Counted from the first letter of the stretch, positions 47,146 to 58,584 are shown. The stretch: 64,000 nt of DNA from Sipunculus nudus (GCA_026874595.1 CM049318.1:49690750-49754749); one strand, 5' to 3'. The notes: generated from the sequence alone by a model not told the origin. Made by a program: numbers and translations.

Positions 47146-48162
47146 TCTGAATGGTTGAATTGTCTTTATCAAGTAAAGCGATGATAATATGTTTTTCCTG
47201 ATCAAGAAATCTATATTAATGAGCTAGATTATTTTTCAGATATAAACACATTCACTGCCAAGCCCATGTTCACACCCAGTGCCAGGGCCATACACAGGAA
47301 CCCCTGCAGCTCTGAGAGCTGCAGTGGTACCAAGACTAGGTGCTAATTACCTGATAATAAGGTTTGACTTTGGATAAAACAGGGACAATAAAACTCGGGG
47401 GAGGTGTGAAGTTGGGCACTGAGCCAAATGACCGAGAGTAGTCAAAGCAAGGCTCCGGTGGACTGGTCTCATAGCGTCTACGTTGACACCAGCATAAAGC
47501 TAACAACTGATTCAAATAAAGATCTATATTGATTGTAAATGATGAACGAATAGAAAATGTTTATGTTGGCACGAATACTGAATTGGGAAGTGTCAAATGA
47601 CTGAAAGGCACTAACATATATAGGCCTATATATGTCTAACCAAAATAAATTTTATACCGGTAATTATCCAAGATTTCCTGATCAATGCTTAGTTCTGCTA
47701 ATTAGTCAGGTGTTTGTTTGTACTAGGCCTGATACATGATCGTATTTAAGAAAATATTCCTAAGTTTTTCACATTTGTTACAGTTGTTGACCTTGTTTTT
47801 TGCATGCGGATATAAAGTACTTTGCATTTGCAACTGATCAGTATTATTCTCTGAATTCCTTAATGCGGCTGGTAACATGAATCGTGTCAGTTCAATAGGT
47901 GATGAAACGTTCCGTTTTCTTTATTCATGATACCCAGAAAACATGTATGCCATACGAATTGCGTTCAATGGCCCAGATCACCACTATGCATCCAAAATGA
48001 GTAACATGAAAGTCAAATCGCGGATACTAAAACAAAGCTTGGTATTTCAGAAATGTGTGAACATAAGAAAACTGTCTGAGTAGAGCATTGTGGGTAATCA
48101 CACATTCTTTACTGGACAGAACGCCAAAGAGTAGGTTTCTTGGGATGCGGCATCTAGATATA
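47146..48162. other. No gene; one perfect hairpin
   Basis: CTGCAGCTC-tga-GAGCTGCAG at about 47305-47325 is a perfect 9-bp hairpin. Otherwise unremarkable. Confidence 0.45.
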
Positions 48163-48200
48163 AACTACGATATATCGATAATATCGCTTAGCCCTGGCAT
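48163..48200 (-). mobile_element. hAT-like terminal fragment, copy 3 (inverted, short)
   Basis: Contains the reverse complement of AGGGCTAAGCGATATTATCG followed by ATATATCGTA. The right base of the tip lies near 48195. It matches the first ~35 bp of the copies at 2482 and 23735. Confidence 0.4.
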
Positions 48201-50590
48201 CGTGTGTGGTTCAGGTACGGTTGACTCACTGAAAAGCCCAAGCTTGCTTTCAACTTGGGTAACCTTTATTCGATTTTTTCGTAGTAATCTTTTCACAACA
48301 CATTACTTTACCCGGTTAATCCATCGGAACAAATTAATCAACGGTGTCACGAAACACACTGTGTCTTGTTAAAAACTGTTTAAGACTTTTAAGATGCTTG
48401 CGTTCATTTTTGTGCTGTGTCTTCATGGTGATGCTTGGTAATTTCCACCGTGCCTCCACATAACGCCCCACCTGTTTTTTGCTCGAAATATCTAACATAG
48501 GATTACAGTTCTATAAGAAGATTTAGAATATTGTTTGCATGTGTATCTGTAAAAATATGAAAAGCGGCTTTTCAGATAGACCTAAGCAACTACGAGTGCG
48601 TGCATGTTACAAAATTAATCAACTATTTACAGTCTGAACGCTGCCTGCAATTCAAATTAAAAACATCTTTTTTATTATAATTGCCGGAGTTAGCACTAAA
48701 CAATGGTCACGCTACTCCGGAAATGTCCGTTGCTTTTGTGTAAAGGTGATGGGAAGGATGGTCAAGTTTGTCCTAACGGACAGGGGTTATTTAATATATT
48801 TTCCCATAAATTTAGTAGGAATATAAATCTATCAGACACTACGTGTATCCACCGGATGAGCTCGAACCTTGCAAAACCCGTCTCTGAAGAACCCGGTCAA
48901 AGTCGGGTTTATCTGTCTCAACGCAAAAATATGTTTTAATGATGACTGTTGCAATATGGTAAAAATGCATTGACAATGTGTCACGTAGATAGGTCGGCGG
49001 TCGAACTCGGGCCACAAATTTCTAATTCCGCTGAGCGGAATTTAGTCCCCGTTGGTTTATTCGGCTGTTGGCAACTTCACTCAAAATGGTCTAAACTGAT
49101 TTTGTTTTATTCATTAGTCATAGATTCATCGAATCCGTTTTTGTAAATTTTTCCCTCATGTGCATGTACATATGTGCCTTAATTAAGACCGTCTTTGCCG
49201 GCAGAGCTGGCCTGTGAGTTTAAGAACCTTGACATACATTTCTCTCGAGTTTTATTAATATATTTCCTGAACGTACGTAGCAAACAAATGTTTGATCTGC
49301 TGATATAGTTTGGATCACGTATTCTCTTTGCTTGTGTTTTTATTCGGTATGCTGATGAACGTTTTATTATATCATTTCACCAGCAACATACTCAGACTTG
49401 TGAAAGGCTGATTTCGTTCTCTTGAACATTAAATCTATATATAATTGAAAGGTTGCGATATTACCCTGTCATTTCTATTTTTATATGGACACCCGGGGTA
49501 CTTCTTGCCGGCGAGCTAAAAAGCGCATTTCTTCAGCATCACATCTGTGTTGATAATGTACCATGATTAAACACCCGTTTGGTCTCAGTGTGTACGCTTT
49601 GCTTTCAGAATACAATCACCTGAATGAAAATGTAGTTCAAACCTGTGTACTATAAGAATTGCCACACAATAGAATAATAAATAGAAAAATCAGATTCATT
49701 TTATTACTCTCCAGAGGCGTGAGTCCAAGGGAAAAGGAGTTGTAAGCTGCTTCGAATGACACTAACCATATATTGAATGTGCCAGATAATGAGCAAAACA
49801 TAATTTAACAAGTTTACTAAATTTCAAATGTTGAATTATTCAGGATTTTCTTGTGAATTTGCAGGTCATCAGACAAATATTTTACACACCTTCCCGCTTG
49901 ATTCAAGGTTTATATTTACAAAACCGCCCCTAAATTAAAACTGCAACTTCAAACCAAATAAAGTCTAAGTGCTGTTAAACTTGATTTAAATGCTTCACGG
50001 TTTTCCTATGCAGAGTTTAATTGAATCAGGCTGTGTGTTTTTGTGTATTAAAGCTCTGAGTTTTATGAATGTAAATTTTAAAAAGGTTCAAGCATTGTTT
50101 TGTATACCAGTCCACTCTCGTCTAAAATAGACCAGCAGTCAATTACCATCTCTACACAGGATTACATCTCGCCCAAAAAATTGTACATGACATTGCAAAT
50201 ATTAAGAATATTACAATCTTCTGAAAAATTTGTAGTTTGCGATTAAATGATTACCGTTCAAGTCTGAAAAAGGCATATAAACAACTGATTTAATGTTTTT
50301 GAAAACTCATCATTCCTGGTTGCGTTTCTTGAGTCGTTGTCAACTTTGTATGTACGGAAGCATACGACATGGATTTCATTTATTTTAAAGGATCAATCAG
50401 TTGCTGATCATTCTAAAACGTCAGATAAACGTAAAGACATTGTTTTCTTGCGCAAATCGTCAATTCATGATCTGGGATCCAATCTAGTCGCGGGGTTGCT
50501 AATATTTTATGTGTTTGAATACCTAAACAATGTAGGAGTTCAAAGTCTTATTCATATTTTTTTCCCGAAATACGGTTTGCTGCAGCAGAA
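48201..50590. other. No supported gene
   Basis: A 9-bp perfect inverted repeat, AATTCCGCT-g-AGCGGAATT, lies at about 49025-49043. Frames at 48703-48939 and 48949-49146 lack splice signals. Confidence 0.45.
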
Positions 50591-51022
50591 TGCAGTATGC
50601 GGTATAAATATCGTGCGGGGCATTTTCCTTACGAGTGGGAAACACCGCAGTATGGGACCTCTTATGTAAAAAACAACTATAGGTCACGCTTTATTCATTA
50701 CTTTAAATATATGGTAACCGCGGTATGCGGATCCAATACACCACTTGGAATTCTATTTTAGGGCGTGTTCAATACCGCATTCCCAGTAAGTGGTTTATAA
50801 TAAGTAGAGCGAAATAAGTAGAGCGAAATATTCCTCTTTCGCACACCACATTGTTACGAAGACAAATTGTTGAGGGGAAAAATCCTGGGCCGATCCCGGT
50901 TTCGAACCCAGGTCGGTGGCGCACAAGTCCGGCGTACCAACCAAGCTTCACTAGCGAGACAGTTCGGTCCGCTTTTATGTCACCCCGTAACAACATGTTT
51001 CATATACCGCATACCGCGCCAA
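50591..51022. mobile_element. Inverted-repeat element carrying a SINE (tentative)
   Basis: GCAGTATGCGGTATAAATA at about 50593 and the inverse of GGCGCGGTATGCGGTATATG at about 51000-51020 form an inverted pair about 420 bp apart. Additional ACCGC/GCGGT blocks lie between (50720 and 50780). A direct repeat, AAGTAGAGCGAAAT x2, is at 50802. SINE-C lies inside. The ends are not sharp and no target duplication was identified. Confidence 0.35.
50868..50997 (-). mobile_element. tRNA-derived SINE, family SINE-C
   Basis: On the minus strand: leader TTGTTACGGGGTGACATAAA, then GCGGACCGAACTG, then a tRNA-like stretch with GCTTGGTTGGTACGCCGGAC and B box GGGTTCGAAACC (complement about 50898-50910). It ends in a T-run. 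The leader also occurs at 25719-25790. The 5' leader ahead of the tRNA-like part is unusual and may belong to another element. Confidence 0.5.
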
Positions 51023-51465
51023 TCAAACACAGCTCCGAGGTCATATCGAGATTTTCCCTTCGGATAACTGCAGGAACGGAGGCCCAGTGCCACAACCGTT
51101 AAGCTATGTCGTATTTGTCTCCGTTGTGTACTTTAGTCAGTTCACATATGTAACATTTCTTTCGAGATTATTGAAAATAAGGTTATTATTACATATTAAT
51201 TCTGATGCAGTGAGGTCTATCTTAAGATTAGCCAATACACTTTCTGTCATAAATGAAAATAGATATGACAGGTCTGCGAACACAAATCTGATGTAACGCT
51301 GCCCTGGTACCGCATGGGAAATGGGCTTATCGAACAAGCCAAAACGTCATATAAAGGTGAATAATACAATAACTATACATGTGAAACTGAGGACGGCATA
51401 AGCCTTGTAATATTGAAAAGAATACTGTCTTTTCTTGCTTAGTCTTCAGTTTGTATGGCGTTCTA
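51023..51465. other. No recognisable gene or repeat
   Basis: Overlapping open frames at 51087-51337 lack signals. Confidence 0.45.
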
Positions 51466-51724
51466 GATTTGTACATTTTCCTGTTTCATTTTGTACATTT
51501 CTCAGTTTAATTTCAAGATGAAGGCTTTGAATATATTTCAGTTTCATTTCAAGGTGAAAGCTTTGTACATTGTCTCGTGTTTAATTCTTGATGAAGGCTT
51601 TGTGCATTTTCTCGTGTTTAATTCTTGATGAAGGCTTTTTACATTTTCTTGTTTGTATTTCCAAATCAAGGCTTTCTACATTGATCAGTTTCATTTCTAG
51701 ACGAAGGTTTTGTACATTTGTTGG
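51466..51724 (+). repeat. Minisatellite, about 37-bp unit
   Basis: GATGAAGGCTTTG-type cores recur at 51518, 51553, 51590, 51627 and, diverged, near 51664 and 51700 (spacings of 35-37 bp). They are joined by TACATTTTCTCGTGTTTAAT-type linkers. About seven units, with the two central ones nearly identical. Confidence 0.8.
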
Positions 51725-52079
51725 TGCTATTTAAACCATGGAGTGCGGTAATATTGAGTACAGTGAGCAAATATAGGATTTACACGTAGCACTAAATGTA
51801 CAGAAACTATTAAATTCCAGGGATACTTCTTTGTGATAGAAAGTAGCAATGCTTTTAAAACAGCCACATATGCAGGTAGTTCTGAGCACTTATTTATATT
51901 TTTTTTAAAGTGTTACTTTAATTTAATCTCATTATCGATAATTACAGTTGCAATCAAATATAACTTAATTAAATCTAATTATCGGTAGTTGAATTAGCAA
52001 TTAAATACACCTTTATCAAGTTTTCCATATTGATGATTACAACTGACATTTGACATACATTTTTTCTGGTATGACATTT
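51725..52079. other. AT-rich, nothing recognised
   Basis: Spacer up to the target duplication of the MITE. Confidence 0.5.
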
Positions 52080-52086
52080 ATCGAAC

Positions 52087-52604
52087 CACGGGCCCTTGAA
52101 TTGCTATTAGTGGAGATTTCGGTTAAATTTGTTACTTTTCTGCTTCATTTCATTATAGCTATTACTTATCTGACATTTACCTAGCGTTTTTCGCACTATA
52201 TGGTCCATTTTTTATTATATACTTAAAATTTGAGATAGGCAGGCATGAAGCCACCATTGTTTGACCCGACAGCCATGGCATAGCAACCGAGGACGCACTT
52301 TCTGATTGGTTGATATGTCTGCTACTGGAGTCTTCAGATGGTGACACCGCTGACGTAACCATGGTTCAGCCAATCACTCATGTAGTCCAAATGTAGCCTG
52401 AAACCGATGTGCCATGGCTGTCGGGTCTGACAACGGGGGCTTCTTGCCAGCCTATCTCAAATATTAAGTAAATCATAAAGAGATGGAATATATAATGTGA
52501 AAAACGCTAGGAAAATGTCAGATAAGTAATAGTTATAAGGAAATGACCCAGAAAAGTAACAAATTTAAACAAAATCTACACTAACAGCAATTCAAGCGCC
52601 TGTG
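52087..52604. mobile_element. MITE with ~195-bp inverted arms and 7-bp target duplication
   Basis: The left arm (52087-52280) and right arm (52410-52604) are reverse complements over nearly their whole length. They start CACRGGCSCTTGAATTGCT, pass TTACTTATCTGACATTT and CCTAGCGTTTTTC, and end GACCCGACAGCCATGGCA. Weaker inverted similarity continues towards the centre. ATCGAAC lies immediately outside both ends (52080-52086 and 52605-52611). Long inverted arms with a duplication of 7-9 bp fit Mutator-like or related cut-and-paste elements. The 130-bp loop has no coding capacity, so mobilisation would need a transposase from elsewhere. The arms could fold into a long hairpin RNA if transcribed. 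Confidence 0.85.
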
Positions 52605-53084
52605 ATCGAACGTAAATTCCCTGATCCAATTTCTGATGTTTACGTTTATGTATATTTGCTTTCTCAAAATATATCTTAAAATGTCTTACTGATATTTATA
52701 TTTATAGTAGCGTTATGTGTATACGGTATATTTTGCTACGTTTCCATGGGTCGCAAATGTAAAAGTTAGAAAAAGTTCTAAAACTTCTAAACGCAAAGCA
52801 AACAATCAAAAAAGGAGAAGGGGGTTGCCAAAACGCTGATTAAACGTACGCTCAGCGTAATATTGTGTCTGCATAATAAAGCTACGTCCGTGTAACTTCT
52901 ATGGAGATGATCGCGTATAGTATGGTGTTGTATACTGGAAACATAATACCTTATTTTCTTAAACCTTATATATACTTAACTGAAATATATTTGAAATGTA
53001 ATTGAATATGCATATTTGTAATGTGTCTTCAGACGCTGACATATTTGAAATTAATCATGTAGATGCCAAAAGCATATGTATGTA

Positions 53085-53123
<39 letters not shown>

Positions 53124-55200
53124 TTATATATATTTAAATATATAAATATATGTGGGTGTGTGGGTATGTCTGCGAGTCCCCCCCCCCCACACACACACAA
53201 ACACACACTGGAGGATAAATGACGCCACTGGTCATATCTGTAGACGTCACGTGAATTCAGGCTTACTTAGCGTACATAAATATTAATGGTAATTCCTGCT
53301 ACGAAATGTAATTATAATGTAATGCCTCTAAGATGAATGTATGACCTTGTTAATCTACACACTATCGCTAATCACGCCACATACACCAATGGTGGCAAAC
53401 AGAAAAAAACACGTAAGTTAAGGTGGCCGGTTGCACATATGTGCGGAAATTAAAAGGTCACTAGCCTCAAAAGGACATTTGTAAACTCTGGTTTCACTGA
53501 CTTGCAACCAGAAATCTGTGTTTAATGGTTTTAAATGGTTATTTTATAGAGTCCCCCACATGGATCGACGGTGGAATCGGCGTTTTCTCCCCTATTTTCA
53601 TGAAAGGATACAGGGGTTATGTTTGGTGAATGGATGTCAGATATCCGAATGGCCCCTTTTTAGTGTTTTTACTTTTTATTTTCTCGATGACGAGACTAGT
53701 GATTGAATGGGGCCACACTGAACACCTCTGAACATAATATTTATTCAAAATACTATCAATCTTAAACCCATTTAAAGTGGAAGTACACTACTTAACCAGA
53801 CTCCTTTGTTGCGGTACTCGATCTACATATTTTTTTTAAAGGTTATTTCTTTAGCAGGTCATATTCCTTGATGTATACATATGTGTTGCGGGAAGCGTAC
53901 CTAATTCGAGGACATATAATAACACAGACTCCGACGGATAACGTAAAACTTTGAATATGAAAGCCCTGACCATCAGGGAATAACAACGTTATAAACGTCC
54001 TTTGGAGAACTTTTTCCTTATATAAGATCATGTTCCACAGTGTGGGTTGTCGTAAAAATCATTCCTCTCCCGTTAGCTTGGGTAATATTACGACATGCCC
54101 CATTACGACGTAGGTCCCATTTACTATGGTATAGTAATAATGGATTTTATCCCAGCGTTTCGTTTTGCCGAATAATATATTACAACGCCAAACATATCAA
54201 TGGTCAAATATCATCTTATGCTGCAGGGACAGCTTCAATTTGAATTTGGATATAAACCTAAGGTTATTACGCTGGTCGCCGAGAGGTTTGTGGTAATGCC
54301 AAACACAATGTATCGATTTACTTTTGAATTAAATTGTCTGTATAGGCAATCAATTTAAGCATGCATGATGTATGGCTGGGAATGAAAAACGAACGTGAGG
54401 TGTGATCGCTTTATTAATACGCGTATCAGAAAATCCATAGAACTAAACAGGGGCGGATTCCGGAATTTGCGAAGAATGGGGCTTACTTTTCCACAATAAT
54501 ACCCTTTGATAGGTCTGTAATACTAATGTCCGTTCATAGGTCCACAATTCCTTTGAGAGTGTCTAGTCTTTAAATTACGAGAAAAATCTGCACGAAAGTT
54601 AAATTCTCGCATTAAGGGGAGGAGGGGGGGGGGGGGTTAACCAACAAAATGCCCTGCGGATCAAGTAAATAATCCTTTTCCAACCTAACATTTAAATAGA
54701 GTACAAACCCATGCAATGGCTACTCTTTATATGCAAAAGATTAAATCAAAAATTGTAATTTTGGTGATATTCAATAAACGCATCATCTATACTCATATTT
54801 TAAGACGTTTATTAGATATTGTTTTCTTTAAATTTAATGATAAACCTGGCCTAGTTTTCTAACCGAAATGAAACACATAATTGGATGTTTTCGGCGAATC
54901 TTTACTCTTTATTTTTATACCACTTATCTTCCTGAGACAGCCATCATGTGTTTTTTACTTTTTTTCTATGATTTGATGTATTTCCTAATTACCTGGTCCT
55001 CAAAGTCACTCCAGATAAGAAATATATTCTATTCCCCCGAGTACCAATTATGAATACGGTATAGAGGAGACTCTGAAAACGACGCCTGAGGCAAATTTTG
55101 TTCATTAGACAATTTCAAGCAAATCTGGCATGTGCATGATTAGATACATAGTTTAAAATAGGATGTTTAATGATCTGTTTGCTCTGTCTGTTATTTACAG
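52605..55200. other. Mostly unrecognised; presumed intron or intergenic before the 55.2-kb exon
   Basis: Contains (TA)n at about 53090-53118, a C10(AC)n tract at 53179-53205 and a G-run at 54621-54636. I could not find a convincing upstream exon for the terminal exon at 55201. The frame 53518-53706 follows ATTTTATAG at 53549 but has no donor. Confidence 0.4.
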
Positions 55201-55274
55201 CCATGAAGGTAAAGGATGAGGAATATCCAGTTGTAGATGAGAGACTTGTTAATGACTGGAGATCCATCATTTGA
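55201..55274 (+). CDS. Terminal exon of an unidentified protein-coding gene
   Basis: A textbook acceptor (TTTGCTCTGTCTGTTATTTACAG, AG at 55199-55200) opens an exon in which only one frame is free of stops. Entered with one base carried over, it reads MKVKDEEYPVVDERL and then VNDWRSII before TGA at 55272-55274. The other two frames stop within 20 bases. AATAAA follows at 55308-55313, 34 bases after the stop. Acceptor, single open frame, stop and poly(A) signal in sequence make this the clearest host-gene piece in the window. The acidic C-terminal tail is not recognised, and upstream exons are not identified here. Confidence 0.55.
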
Positions 55275-55307
55275 GCTTCAATTTTGTTCAAAGAAGAAGA
55301 AAACCGA

Positions 55308-55313
55308 AATAAA
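55308..55313 (+). terminator. Poly(A) signal AATAAA
   Basis: Canonical hexamer 34 bases downstream of the TGA of the 55.2-kb exon. It is followed by a T/G-rich stretch (TTTGCTGCAGTTTTATT) suitable as a downstream element. Confidence 0.55.
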
Positions 55314-55364
55314 GTCGGGACATACTAGTTTGCTGCAGTTTTATTAATTTTATTAATTATTAAT

Positions 55365-55670
55365 AGAAATCTGCATTCTAAGGAATTCAAGGCTCCTCCA
55401 TTGTGGGGAGCTCCGAAAAGCGTTTTTGCCTTCTTTTATTCGGCACATATTCCCAGGTTCGTACATAAGTGACTGAACTTTTGTGAATATTCCTTGATGA
55501 CGCTCCTGCATCCGGATCATGTACCGGGAACACATCAAAATCTAATCGATTCTTCATTTGGCCGTTTCCGAAATGCAATGAAAGTTTCATGAGATTCTGT
55601 TCACGACTGCGTGAGTTTCACACACACTAACACATACACGTGATGAACGCATACCTTTACTTGCAAGTTA
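55365..55670 (-). repeat. Dispersed repeat R, near-complete copy
   Basis: Plus-strand order is the same as at 25381-25685: GAAATCTGCATTCTAAGG, CTCCTCCATTGTGGGGAGCT, TGAATATTCCTTGATG, CATCCGGATCATGTACCGGG, AAATCTAATCGATTCTTCAT, CGAAATGCAATGAAAGTTTC, GTTCACGACTGCGTGAGTT, then a CA-rich stretch. It lies just past the poly(A) signal of the 55.2-kb exon. Confidence 0.65.
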
Positions 55671-56795
55671 ATGGTTATAAAAGTAGGCGACTACTCTGGA
55701 GTACAGTTTTAATATTGTAAGGTGTCCGAAATACAACAACAAACAGGGTCCGTGACTAACACGAGCCAAACATCTGGCATATATGATGATAAACCGCCTT
55801 TGACTTGTTCTTTATACAAACTAGATAGCCCTAGAGTAAATGGAACCACCATTGTTGTTCATATGCCAGCTGGTCTTTTCTTTGTACAATTTATTTCTCC
55901 TTGTAAGAATGCTTCCAAAGGGCAATGAGATTGTATAGAAAGCATTGCATGCCGGAATTATGTGTTCCTTTCTTGATTTGCCTCGCGGAAACTACAAATT
56001 AATCTATCTTTTGAAAACACCAGCGGGCCTCCCGTGTAACGAGCTGTCAAGGAATGTTAAACTCTAGCATCAGTCATAAAAATGTTGTCCACCTAAAGGG
56101 GGATAAGCATGCCTATAAAAACAGAAGTGCCGCATCCCGACTAATTTATCAATATTTCATCGTAGAATTCTTTGTAAAGTTTTATTTGCTTCCTATGGGG
56201 ATTTTTTATGTTCTTTGGGGGCTTATTTCGAATGTCCCCGAAAAAAACACACTGACTGGATTCTCACAATATTATCGGCTTCCATTATGCAAGGAAACTT
56301 CAGGACGCCCACGCGAAAGTTAGCCGATTTTACCCCGAGGTGCGTTTTTTATTGCAGTGTCATTGGGTCATCGTTTCCCAGTGTCAGGCAGGGTTTTACC
56401 ACAAGAATGGATCAGTCTGGCTCTTCTTGTAACTTCATTTCCCCTAGGAAAAAATATTAATGAGTATATAATGATGATTTAAACCAAAGAAACTTTGAGA
56501 TACACTTCGTTATTATATAAATACTCTACTAAAAAAGAATTTTTATAAGTCAATGTCTCCCACTGTAAAAATATCATTCGCAAAAGTAAAAGCAGACAAA
56601 TGATATAAAAAGGTAACGGTCGTCAGTAACCCCCCCCCCCCCCCCCCAAAAAAAAAAAAAAGTTCATGAGCTTACAAGGAATAATCGTTTTTCTGCTGTC
56701 AGTAAGGGGCCCTATGTCATTGTGGGCAACAAAATGTGTGTCATGTTTACTAAAACCTTACTCGTTCACTTTTCCCCCTTTTAGACCATTTTTTT
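55671..56795. other. No firm gene
   Basis: Overlapping short frames on the plus strand (55722-56460) lack splice support. C18A14 at 56630-56661 is described separately. Confidence 0.4.
56630..56661. repeat. C18A14 homopolymer pair
   Basis: C-run joined directly to A-run, as at 23986 and 57410. Confidence 0.9.
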
Positions 56796-57284
56796 TCATG
56801 CCAGAGACGATAGACGGCGCTGAAAGTTCACCCATTGTAGTATACAGTATAAACGTAGTTTATTTATAGCTGGCGTTACCATAACACAGTCGCGACATAA
56901 TGTAAAATTTCTAATGATGTATATAAAAATATAGGGATGACCCCCTAGAACACAACTTGCATTGTTCTCGACATTTATACACAAAACACGGGCATTCCGA
57001 GGCGTGGCCAAAGAGAAGTCCCGTGTAAGACATCCCATCTGCTCGTTCTCATACACCCTTATATAGACACTGGGTTCTTCCAGCGGGGGTTCCGATAGGC
57101 AGGACAGGGAGCAGAACAGAGGGCAGCTGGGGGACCAGGTGCGTGAAGGAGACGTGTTAGTTAAGCAACGACGATGTAAGTAGCCAGCAACTCTCCGTCT
57201 CTTTCCTACGGCTCTTCCCGAGGACTGGCAGTAAACCAACATTTGGCATAGTAAAACAACCATTCTAAACTTGGACCTCTTGGC
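56796..57284 (-). CDS. Secreted-protein-like open frame (unknown)
   Basis: This is the longest non-repetitive open frame. On the minus strand ATG (57284) sits in a good context (G at -3, G at +4) and starts MAKRSKFRMVVLLCQMLVYC, a basic N-end followed by a hydrophobic stretch like a signal peptide. A basic cluster (GKRRR) follows, as in propeptide cleavage sites. Then comes a Cys/Pro/Ser-rich part and CINVENNASC with a possible N-glycosylation site NAS. An in-frame ATG at 57311 would lengthen it by nine residues. No TATA box was seen upstream, and TATATAAGG occurs inside the frame. The last ~50 codons are AT-rich and may be read-through past a missed donor. It may be a single-exon gene, a first exon, or chance. 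Confidence 0.35.
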   Translation of the reverse strand, partial: AKRSKFRMVVLLCQMLVYCQSSGRAVGKRRRVAGYLHRRCLTNTSPSRTWSPSCPLFCSLSCLSEPPLEEPSVYIRVYENEQMGCLTRDFSLATPRNARVLCINVENNASCVLGGHPYIFIYIIRNFTLCRDCVMVTPAINKLRLYCILQWVNFQRRLSSLA

Positions 57285-57409
57285 CATATCAGTGATACAT
57301 AAAGCTTTCAATATCGTTTTTGTCTTTTATTTGGGGTAAAATCATACAATTGGCGAGCGTATCAACTTACAAAACCTCCTCTGTGGGAAGCGGTATGAAC
57401 CTTTCTCCT

Positions 57410-57438
57410 CCCCCCCCCCCCCCCCAAAAAAAAAAAAA
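57410..57438. repeat. C16A13 homopolymer pair
   Basis: Third C-run/A-run junction in the window. Confidence 0.9.
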
Positions 57439-58584
57439 TCGGAAGCATATTATTCTAAAGGTATCTCTGCGGTATGTCCCATCGAGAAAATGATAGATAG
57501 AGAGCTACCTAAATATTAATGTACAATTAAGTCACGTCCATTCATCCAACTCTGCATCCAGCCGAACTTTAAACATAAGGGCCAGTCAGTTCCTCCAAAC
57601 GGTCACGAAGTCCTTAAAGGACCGCCATAGTATTTTATTCGGGCTTTAATTTTACACCGTGACTGCTAAACGTCACCACTGTCAGTTGTAATGTGGATTT
57701 AATGATGTGTGATCGATTTTTGTGGTTAGTCGAGATGAGCATTTTAATGTATATATATTAGGGAGCCATATTATTAGCTTAAATTTTTTAATTGATTAAT
57801 CCTTAAGCGTTACAATAACACCCTTAGAACTACGCGTGTTCGGAGATATGGAGAACTCTTCTAAAGTGAAGGCGAAAAATGTCGTTTATGATTTTGCAAG
57901 TGTTGGGCAAAAAAAACAACAAGATGGCGGGTGGGAGTACTCGCCTCTGTGTTTTTATGGGATATTTTACCGGAATCAATCCGTAAATAACAGCTTAAAT
58001 ATGCCATGATGAACGTAAATTTTATATATACTTACATGATTCGAACTAGGATCGGTACATGCACATTAAGAATTCATACAGTCATTTCAAACGTTGTTGG
58101 TAGCACGGACTCTAGTACAGCAATGTAAAAGGTTTATAATCTAATAAGTTTCCACCTGCTGTCCATGAATTTTCAATTATTCGATATATATACATGTCAG
58201 TTCTGTTGCGGAAACAAGTTGTGTTTCTCCCTATTAGTGTGACCGTGTTCAGTGTAAATTATTGAGGAATGACCGGGTTTTTAGCGAACGCCAGGTTTAG
58301 GGGGTAAATTTAAGTGAGATTCGCATGGTATTCTTTATAAATTTCAATTTATTTTCAAACAAAAATATGAAAATCGTTTCTTTTGGTTGTTACAGTAAAA
58401 TAAAGATGAGGGTAGCCGCTTTGATCGGTCACTGTTAGTGAGTTTTATCAGCCTGGCTACCCCCGCTGTGCCATATGCTGCAATGGTTGACTTGTGACGT
58501 CATGCCAGAGACGCTTGTACATTTCAGTCACACCCCGAGAGATGGAATGCTGGACATGTTCATTTCAAACATGTATATTTCACT
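57439..58584. other. No recognisable gene or repeat
   Basis: AT-rich. No splice-flanked frame was found. Confidence 0.45.

Noticed and set aside
48838-48910. Minus-strand tRNA-like stretch with GGTTCGAGCTC
   Set aside because: Only one box-like element, no second box at proper spacing and no body shared with other copies.
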